Below, piece after piece: positions 57,716-64,000 of a stretch of 64,000 nucleotides of DNA. The notes beneath the pieces are model-generated. The model was given only the letters and a program-made list of their open reading frames with translations. It had not been told where the DNA came from and did no database searches. The stretch is from Muscardinus avellanarius (Eukaryota; Chordata; Mammalia; Rodentia; Gliridae). The stretch is taken from the NCBI GenBank assembly GCA_963383645.1, contig OY726564.1, positions 113,324,040-113,388,039 on the forward strand, read 5' to 3'. The stretch's first letter is position 1, and each line of letters opens with the position of its first letter. The translations under genes were made by a program, and so were the position numbers.

Positions 57716-58083
57716 TTTATACTTCAGATGGAAGAACTTTCTTATTATCATTCACAATATCAACAATCTCCTTCACCTAACAATTAACCTCATTCACACA
57801 CCACCATGGGGAAAAGAGGGTGTTCATCTAATTACCCTAAAGCGGCGGCTATCTGTTTAAGACAACACAAAGAACTTAGTCGACTACACTGTACTCTTCC
57901 TGGTCCAACCGTGCTTGGGGTGGGTTGATGGAGTGGGTTTCTGCCTATCATAAAAGCAGTTCTCATACAGAGCTTGCCAGTCCTCCCCCTCTACAGACGC
58001 ACGGTGGAGCGAGACTCCTGCCACCGGACAGGAAAGGTGGTCAATCAGTGGCCGCCCCTGGCAGGCCACACAACAGCGCTTAC

Positions 58084-58222
58084 TTTTTTGGTGCACTTCT
58101 TGACAGTATTGATCAGCTCCTGCATCACCAGGTCCACACTCTTCAAGGAGGGCCCCTTCAGCTTTACGATCTGCTTTTTCACAATCGCTTCAAACGCCAT
58201 GTCTGGGGTGAACAGTCCTGTC
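58084..58222 (-). CDS. DNM3: DNM3 exon 10 (stalk)
   Basis: This 139-bp exon completes Arg399 and encodes 46 codons, [20 protein letters not shown] to [10 protein letters not shown], roughly residues 400-445. It is positionally equivalent to the mutually exclusive exon 10a/10b pair of DNM1 and DNM2, which varies the stalk between isoforms. Only one copy is visible here. The acceptor is GTTCAG|GACAGG after a CTGCTGCTTTC pyrimidine stretch. The donor is AAA|GTAAGC. A Met in LVMQEL lies where I remember Ile in other mammalian DNM3; that comparison is from memory and uncertain. Confidence 0.96.
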
Positions 58223-58447
58223 CTGAACGTGAAAGCAGCAGCACATTAGATCTGAACAAATGAGGATCAGCCAGGCGTCTTTGGAAAAAGCGTAAGGCAA
58301 TGTGTCACGTAAGCGTGGACTAGACCAGCTTCAGAAGCTATGCTGGAATGCGCGCCAGCCACAGAACCATTACAACAGCATCTTTAACAGTGCCACGCCA
58401 TGCTAAGTGCCAGTCTACGGGAGACTGGCAAAACCTGAAAACAACAC

Positions 58448-58530
58448 TTGGGCCGGCGTGCAGCTCGTGGCAGAGCGCTCCCCTGGTGCGTGCAAGGTCT
58501 GGGCTTCAACACGGGGGCCACAGACAAAAG
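58448..58530 (+). mobile_element. ID-like element, old
   Basis: GGGCCGGCGTGCAGCTCGTG, GCAGAGCGCTCCCCTGGTGCG and GTCTGGGCTTCAACACG keep the tRNA-like A and B box layout in eroded form. Confidence 0.6.
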
Positions 58531-58838
58531 CAGCAGCAATAACAACCACGATGCCCAGTAACTCCCCACGGCTTATGATGAGAACCTCGGCCAACAGTGA
58601 GCTGGAACCCGTCTCCTCTCACTGCTCTGAAGCAAAAAAAACAAATGCATTTGACCCTCCGCGTTGGGGGGTCTGTATCTGTGATTCCAAGCAACTGATC
58701 GCTGATTGAAAACATTCAGGAAAAGAAAAAGATTTTTTTCTTGTTATTGCCTAAAAAATGAGGTATAGCAACCATTCACATAGCACTTACTTCCTATTAG
58801 GTAGAGTAAGTAATCTAGAGATGATTAAAAATAAGGGA

Positions 58839-59050
58839 TAGCCGGGCGCGGTGGGCACGTTTGTAATCCCCACGCTTGGGAGGCTGAGACAGGAGGATCG
58901 CGCAGGTTCAAAGCCAGCCTCCCTGGCTTAAGAGACCCTATTTCCAAATAAAACATATAAAAATAGGTCTGGGAGTGTAGCCTGGAGGTAGAAGAGTTCC
59001 ATCTCCAGTACCATCAAAAATAAATAAATAAAAAATAAAAATAAAATATA
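58839..59050 (+). mobile_element. B1-dID SINE, GC-rich subfamily
   Basis: AGCCGGGCGCGGTGGGCACG head; GGTCTGGGAGTGTAGCCTGG ID half, lightly deleted before GAGTTCCATCTCCAGTACC. Confidence 0.9.
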
Positions 59051-59594
59051 GGGAGAATGTGTAAACGTTCTGTACAAATACAGTGCCGTCTCATTTAAGA
59101 GATTTGTGCATATGTGGACTTGGGGACCCATGAGGGACCTCGGAACCAGTCCCTGGTAGATACCAAGGACTGAGAATACTGTAATAGAAATGGTATGCTG
59201 AATTTAAACTCCTGTTTCTGTAGGATTCCAAAAGCAACCTCCTCTTTGCGGGACAGCAAGTGAGCTGCATCTCACACTTAGAAAGAGTAGCATTTCTAAC
59301 GCACACAGCCTGTGTTTTCTAGGAGAGCTACATCATAGCCACAGTGAGCCCGGTGGCTCTGGGGCTGAGGTCCTAGGTGCTGGAGAAAGAGGACAATGGT
59401 CCAGGGAGCCAGGAATCCATTTTAATACGGCAACATGCCTAAATTACCATTGTGCCCAAACTAAGATTCCTACTCGTGAGTCCCACTTAGGTGCCTCTCT
59501 GCTCAGACGGCAAAAGGCGACTTGACTAGCCCTTTGCAAACATTCATTCCCTTTGGGTGTCTCGACCCGAGGCCCCAGCGCATGCGCCGCTTGC

Positions 59595-59662
59595 CTGATG
59601 CCGTGTATGTTTTTGATAGCGTAGCTTATCTCTCTGCGCAGCTCTTTTTCGTTGAACTCCAT
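59595..59662 (-). CDS. DNM3: DNM3 exon 9 (stalk, followed by a GC donor)
   Basis: This 68-bp exon encodes [19 protein letters not shown] followed by HGI and the first two bases of an Arg codon, roughly residues 377-399. The HGIR tetrapeptide corresponds to dynamin-1 G397-R399. Changes there block assembly beyond dimers in dynamin-1, so this short exon holds a key self-assembly loop. The acceptor is a clean TCTGCAG|ATG. The donor is non-canonical: ATCAG|GCAAGC, a GC-AG intron with otherwise near-perfect pairing to U1. The frame is proved by exon 10, which supplies the G completing Arg and continues with TGLFTPD. Confidence 0.96.
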
Positions 59663-61713
59663 CTGCAGATGCAAAGCGAGCCATGGTTACCACACTTAAT
59701 TCCTTTGAATAGTAATAAGACGATTGAATTGTACAGAACGAAAATCACTCGACTTAGTTATTAATACATGGATACTCATGTCTCTCCTAAGCTAAACCCA
59801 GATGGTCAAAACATCTGTTTATATGAAGTTCAAGGCACCAGAGAACCCCGGGGGTTTTAGGGAGCTCAAGGGGAGCGGATTTAAACTTTATTATATATGT
59901 GGAGCGCCATGCAGAAAGGATGAGTTCTTGACATAAACCCAGCCATTCATTTGAACCAAGCCGTTCACTGCTCTTTGTCTGACTAGAGTAGATTTGAGGA
60001 CGGGAACGGATGCACGAGCAAGGTGTTTCTTGATGGGCAGCCACGCCCGGCTGTCCTGAGATTAATTAACAAAGTTTGCGTTTTCTCCCTGGCCGTTTTA
60101 ACCGCCTGAGTTCGAGGCCTCTTTATGAAAGGAAATTAATAATATTTCGCCAAGCCAGCACATGACAGCTCGCTGTACAAATATTTCCCAGAAGTCCTAG
60201 GTACTGTAAATCTTCTTGGACGTAGGATCAAAGTGTCACGGAGCTGAGTGAGTCCTGGAACATGGGGTTCGTCCGTTTCCTCCCTCCCCTTCCTGCCCTA
60301 GCACCACGGCTTGCTGGCCTCTGGTCTCCACTACTGCCTGCTGCTTGGCTCAGTCCCCCTGCACTTGGGCCGGGATTCCTCTCTGTGGGCCGTGTTTCCA
60401 TAGCACACCGAGCTGAAGTCTAACACGTTGCTTAGCACATTTTAATAAAACGATCTATTTACCCATTGGGATCCCACACCGAGACATAAGCACCCCCTTT
60501 TATGTCTATATGTGACAACGAAGCAGTTGCTAAAACCAGCAACTGGCTCACCGGGAACTTCACATTCGGCAAGTCCTCAGTTTACCTCATCTGATGGTAC
60601 CACTGTTGACTCAACTGGGAGCGCCGAAGCCTAGGGGGGTGATCTCAAATCTTCTCTCTTCCCCATCTTCCCTATTTGTCTAAGCTCGGTAGCCCTCACC
60701 CCTAAAATCCCAAAGTCATCCACTCCCGCACCTCCTCTCTCCTTGCAGGTCATTTGTACTAGGAGGCTAAAGAAAAGGCACTTTCAGACTTTACTTTGCA
60801 TAAGACCCCTTCTAAGACCCCGGGTCTGACTGCAGGTTTACGATTTTGTACTGTTCCTCTCCTAGGGAGGTTAGGGGGCTCCAAGACTGTATAAGCTTCC
60901 AGCCCAGAAGGAAGCGGGCCTGCCTGTGGTCTGGCCCTGCGGGCTGCTTTGCCTTGCCAACCTCGTGTCCCATGAGAGCCGGCAGGCATGGTGTTCTTTT
61001 GGATTACCAACCAAAGTGAGCCACGCTTCTGCTTAAATCCTCTGAGAGCGTCTTCCTGTTAAATAGAAACGTTTCACTCCAACCTGGAACGCGCCCTGGG
61101 AACCAGGCACTTTCTTCCTCCTGAACCCGTTCATCTGCCGGCACCAGCCACATCTGTTCTTCACCTGAGCCCTCGTCCCTGCTGAGGCTGCCGCTTCCCT
61201 GGGACTCTGCCTTCAGAGCTCCCCATGGTTGACCACATGTGGCGCCGGCCATGATTTATACATTCCTTGCTCGGAGACCTGGCCTGAGCGCCCCACTGAA
61301 AGTGGCTCGCATGTTACCAAAGGAACCCTTGCTATTTTCTCTCGCTGTCTGTTTGTTCAAAAGTCCTTCCCCGCAAGACAAAATTAAAACCTGAGTCTTC
61401 ATTGCCGGTGTCTAGAATTCTGGCCCAGTGTAGGGGCCCATGAAATATTTTTAAATCCACTGGACAACACGCAAACATAGAAAACTCAATTTGTTTTTTA
61501 TGAAATGATGAGAAACATCGTTAAATCCCATGAAGTAGAATCAGAAAAGGAACTACATCTCTCCCAAATCTCATGACCTGAGCACAAAGGTTTTTCTTTA
61601 AAGAACTATGGCAGTCCTATACGACTTGCTTAACATTACGCGGAGAGGTTTATGAAACAGGATTAGCAAGCGCAGGAGAAGGGAAGGCGAAGAAAAGGAA
61701 GCTTGGTACCAAC
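59663..61713 (-). other. DNM3: DNM3 intron 8 (2051 bp, no recognisable repeats)
   Basis: The intron runs from the exon 8 donor GTTGGT to the exon 9 acceptor TCTGCAG. I see no SINE, LINE or simple repeat in it, unusual for this window, where SINEs occur about once per kilobase. No further exon or hairpin was recognised. Confidence 0.8.
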
Positions 61714-61849
61714 CTTCACTATCTCGAAAGGAAAGCGCTCATGGAAAATGCGGTTGATTTTAGCTCCACCCGAGAGCTCCAGGGTGTCTACTTGGTCCCC
61801 TGACCCTTCGATTCGCTTCTCGAAGTCCACTGCAAACTGCTGGACCATC
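61714..61849 (-). CDS. DNM3: DNM3 exon 8 (middle/stalk domain start)
   Basis: This 136-bp exon supplies the last base of a Gln codon and then 45 codons beginning [19 protein letters not shown] and ending [11 protein letters not shown], roughly residues 332-376. It starts the helical middle (stalk) region after the GTPase domain. The SGGAK motif corresponds to dynamin-1 G358-R361, part of the stalk assembly interface known as interface 3; the arginine is lysine here, a conservative change. The acceptor reads CCCCTAG|G. The donor is AAG|GTTGGT, a rather weak match to consensus. The next exon resumes exactly at Met-Glu-Phe. The upstream exon, which should end in ...KALLQ, is not seen up to position 64000. 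Confidence 0.96.
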
Positions 61850-62009
61850 CTAGGGGAAGGGTGAATGAAAAGTAAGTTCCAGTTGAAGTTCTGTGGCTTT
61901 GCGTGTCTATTCTATTCCGCTCCCGTTGCCCCTTAGGGTCCCTTCCGGGCGCTCTTAGTGGTACCTAGGGTAGAGTTAAGCCCACGCTTAGTTCAGCTTG
62001 GGGAAGGTG

Positions 62010-62540
62010 TCTGTCAACAGAGGAATGGATCACAAAAGGGTGTGTCCACGTAATGGAATTTTAGGCAACCAAATTTCCATTTGCAGGCACACAGTGGAAC
62101 TCTACTGGGCCATAAAAAGAACAAAATTAAGTCATTTGCAGGAAAATAAATGAACTGAGAATATTGTGCTCAGTAAGAACAGCTGGTCTCAGAAAGTCAA
62201 GGCTCAGATGTTCTCTCTCAAATATGGAAGCCAGAGAGCCATTGAGACGTCAGGTGAGCGAGGAGGGAGGCCGGTAGAGCAGTGCAAGGCACCTGGGGAG
62301 GAAGGCGGGAGGGAAAAGGGGGCTTGAGGAAGGAAATGGTTCAAATGATGCTATGTCCAGTTATGACGCTACCGACTCTAAGTCTGTCATAAGCACAGGA
62401 GGAGGGGGGCGCAGGGATCGGAGGGGACACAGCGGCGCTGCGTGCCTCTGCTGCTCTTACCCTGAACCTCCTCACGATGGATATTGCAATGCACAGATAA
62501 AAGTACATATTTTAAAAGAGGAGGCATTCCTTTCTCCGTA
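62010..62540 (+). mobile_element. LINE-1 3' end
   Basis: TCAACAGAGGAATGGATCAC, GGGCCATAAAAAGAAC, GTCATTTGCAGGAAAATAAA and CTCAGAAAGTCAAGGCTCAG are the familiar L1 ORF2 C-terminal and 3' UTR wording, diverged and with stops. It is a 5'-truncated non-functional fragment in plus orientation. Confidence 0.8.
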
Positions 62541-62768
62541 ACTCGGAGAGATTTTACAAGCGCTGAGCAAACCCAAGAATTAAAAAATAAATAAACTAGG
62601 GAAGAGTTGCATCCAAGAAAAATGTCCTTTGCTTAGTACGATCTTATCATTTTAAATGAGAAAATGTGAGGTATTTAACATGCTTTTAAAATGGTTTAAG
62701 CATTTAAACATCTTCCTCAAAGAAGAGGACCCTATTGTGTATTATTTACTTGTTTTATTTTATTTTGT

Positions 62769-62955
62769 TCGTACTAGAATGGACCCAAGGTCATTCTACC
62801 TCCAAGTTACAACCCTAGTCTTTCTTGTATTTTTTTAAATTATTTTGAAACAGAGTCTCACTAAGTTGCTGAACCTGGCCTTGAACCTCTGATCCTCCTG
62901 TCTCAGCCTCCTAAGTACTAGGTTTTAATAGGTGTGTGCCAGCACAACCGGCTCT
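62769..62955 (-). mobile_element. B1-dID SINE
   Basis: Antisense; CTACCTCCAAGTTACAACCC ID half; ends GTGTGCCAGCACAACCGGC. Confidence 0.88.
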
Positions 62956-63149
62956 TTTATGTATTTTAAATGCCAAATGAAGGATGTTTTGATTTCAAGA
63001 CTGCAAAGGTGCTAAATGTGCCCTAAGAGGCATCATGCATCCTCTTTAGAGGCAGCACGTAGGTGTCTTGGAATGGAAGCCAGGCAGGAGTCTTCCCGTG
63101 GAGAGGGGCCTGATTAAGCCAAAGCACAGGGGTAGAGACATGTGGGTTT

Positions 63150-63205
63150 GTACCACTTTAAGCCTCACTGTAATGCACAATTACAATGCACCAATAAAAG
63201 TCTAA
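63150..63205 (+). mobile_element. Short LINE-type 3' tail
   Basis: CACTGTAATGCACAATTACAATGCACCAATAAAAG. A similar ACAATGCACCAAT tail occurs at 39837-39850, suggesting a common retroelement 3' end. The family is uncertain. Confidence 0.4.
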
Positions 63206-63210
63206 AATAG

Positions 63211-63412
63211 CTAGGTGTGGTGGCACACGCTTGTAATCCCAGTACTTGGGAGGCTGAGACAGGAGGATCACAGGTTCTTGGTCAGCCTCAGCTACTTAGT
63301 GAGGCCCTCGGCAACTTAGTGAGACCCTATTTCAAAATAAAGAATAAAAAATAGGGCTGGAGGTAGAGCTCAGAGTTAGAATGCCCCCGAGTTCAATCCC
63401 CAATACCATAAA
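63211..63412 (+). mobile_element. B1-dID SINE
   Basis: AGCTAGGTGTGGTGGCACACG head to GAGTTCAATCCCCAATACC tail. Confidence 0.9.
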
Positions 63413-64000
63413 AATAAGTCTAATAAGACAGAGACAAAGACAGACAGGCAGACGAGGCCAGAAGAGGTCAAAAGACAATGAAGCCGTAAGATGCAGGAGG
63501 CAGGTAATTCCCTAACAACTGTGACACCCTCTCCCGAGGCACCTCCGGGATAAATCCAGCCTAAGGATATGAAGACCAGGCAGGAGGAAAAGATGCCTGG
63601 CAGTTTACACATTTATATTTTTAAAGAGCTACATTAAAATCATTACCAAAAAGGAAAAAGCAATTTAAATGCAGCTTCATTCTCTGTCCCTTTTTTAAAA
63701 TTCTTGTTTCTCATTCCACTGAAAAATACACACAGATAAATCACATGAAATAACTGAAATAAAAAGATAATAAGAAAAAGGGACACCCACGGAAACAGTT
63801 GTAAAAGCCAGATGACAATTTATCTGTATTTACTCACTTTTAAGGCTAAGGACAAAACAAAAACAAAAATAAAAATCAACCGGGCTGAGTTTTCATTAAC
63901 CCGTTTTTTTACCCACTGACTGAATCCAATCTCAGAAAGATAATTAAAGTGGGCATAGGGATGGGCATTTGGTTAAAATTTTAATAACAGAATAAGATAA

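Larger units (their letters stand above)
44235..58083 (-). other. DNM3: DNM3 intron 10 (13.8 kb)
   Basis: A large intron with about 13 SINEs, a MaLR-like LTR (53109-53570), a MIR (57290-57520) and several microsatellites. Recognisable repeats are lacking in 44900-46205 (apart from a short TGCG run), 47215-48130, 48340-49320, 49970-51315 and about 53955-56520. No exon was found. The 52.1-53.0 kb part resembles ancient interspersed repeat sequence that I could not assign. Confidence 0.8.
58223..59594 (-). other. DNM3: DNM3 intron 9 (1372 bp, GC-AG)
   Basis: It begins with GCAAGC and ends with GTTCAG. It contains an old ID-like element (58448-58530) and a younger dimeric SINE (58839-59050). No second copy of exon 10 was found, although DNM1 and DNM2 keep alternative versions of that exon. 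Confidence 0.85.
1..64000 (-). other. DNM3: DNM3 (dynamin-3) gene body, internal part
   Basis: Seven exons on the minus strand join in one frame and match the dynamin-3 middle domain from about residue 331 to 525. Isoform-specific residues (for example [46 protein letters not shown]) fit DNM3 rather than DNM1 or DNM2. Dynamin-3 is a large membrane-remodelling GTPase that oligomerises into helices on membrane necks. It is known mainly from brain (postsynaptic spines), testis and megakaryocytes. Both gene ends lie outside the window, so promoter, start codon, stop codon and 3' UTR are absent. Exon junction phases agree throughout and no exon is frameshifted or interrupted. Confidence 0.96.
61850..64000 (-). 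other. DNM3: DNM3 intron 7, 3' part
   Basis: No exon is seen upstream of exon 8 to the window end. The stretch holds a LINE-1 3' end (about 62010-62540), an antisense SINE (62769-62953), a short LINE-type tail near 63150-63205 and a sense SINE (63211-63408). 62960-63150 and 63410-64000 look like unique AT-rich intron sequence with nothing recognisable. Confidence 0.85.

Noticed and set aside
44235..59594. A second, mutually exclusive exon 10
   Set aside because: DNM1 and DNM2 have 10a and 10b. Only one sequence encoding TGLFTPD was found in introns 9 and 10 by eye. A profile search would be needed to exclude a diverged copy.
142..63408. Regularly spaced near-identical repeats as a CRISPR-like or tandem array
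   Set aside because: The recurring 200-bp units are dispersed, occur in both orientations, end in A-rich tails and often have their own target duplications, so they are SINEs.

Overview
This is mammalian genomic DNA and almost certainly from a squirrel-family rodent (ground squirrel, marmot or similar). Roughly sixty dimeric SINEs are present. Each has a B1-like (7SL-derived) left half and an ID-like (tRNA-derived) right half joined by an A-rich linker, the B1-dID or MEN design known from Sciuridae. The exact species cannot be read from the window.

The only gene I can support is DNM3 (dynamin-3), on the minus strand. The window is an internal slice of it: seven consecutive coding exons totalling 583 bp in one continuous reading frame (about 194 residues), embedded in large introns. 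In transcript order they are exon 8 (61849-61714), 9 (59662-59595), 10 (58222-58084), 11 (44234-44148), 12 (37049-36979), 13 (28468-28417) and a 30-nt microexon 14 (27602-27573). Exon numbers follow the dynamin convention in which exon 10 encodes roughly residues 399-445. Together they encode the middle/stalk region, which drives dynamin self-assembly, and the start of the linker to the PH domain. The 5' exons (GTPase domain) lie beyond position 64000. The PH, GED and proline-rich exons lie before position 1. No start codon, stop codon or promoter of DNM3 is inside the window.

Layout: 1-27572 is part of intron 14, rich in SINEs, with two CpG-rich patches (about 1.0-1.34 kb and 5.27-5.57 kb), L2, MIR and L1 fragments and an LTR-like block near 22.6 kb. 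The stretch 25.5-29.3 kb, around exons 13 and 14, has no lineage-specific SINEs. 28.5-37.0 kb is intron 12. A 330-bp retrocopy of an mRNA 3' end sits just upstream of exon 12 (37140-37469) with a perfect 15-bp target duplication. 37-44 kb is intron 11 and 44-58 kb is intron 10, which holds a MaLR-like LTR at 53.1-53.57 kb. 58-62 kb packs exons 10, 9 and 8. Exon 9 uses a GC donor. A LINE-1 3' end lies at 62.0-62.5 kb.

I found no prokaryotic-style system, CRISPR array or complete second gene. The miR-199a-2/miR-214 (DNM3OS) hairpins that lie antisense in a DNM3 intron in other mammals are not visible here. The points most worth follow-up are the microexon with its splice signals, the GC-AG intron, the sense-oriented retrocopy with a poly(A) signal next to exon 12, repeated SINE-into-SINE insertions at the A-rich linker, and the two CpG patches.
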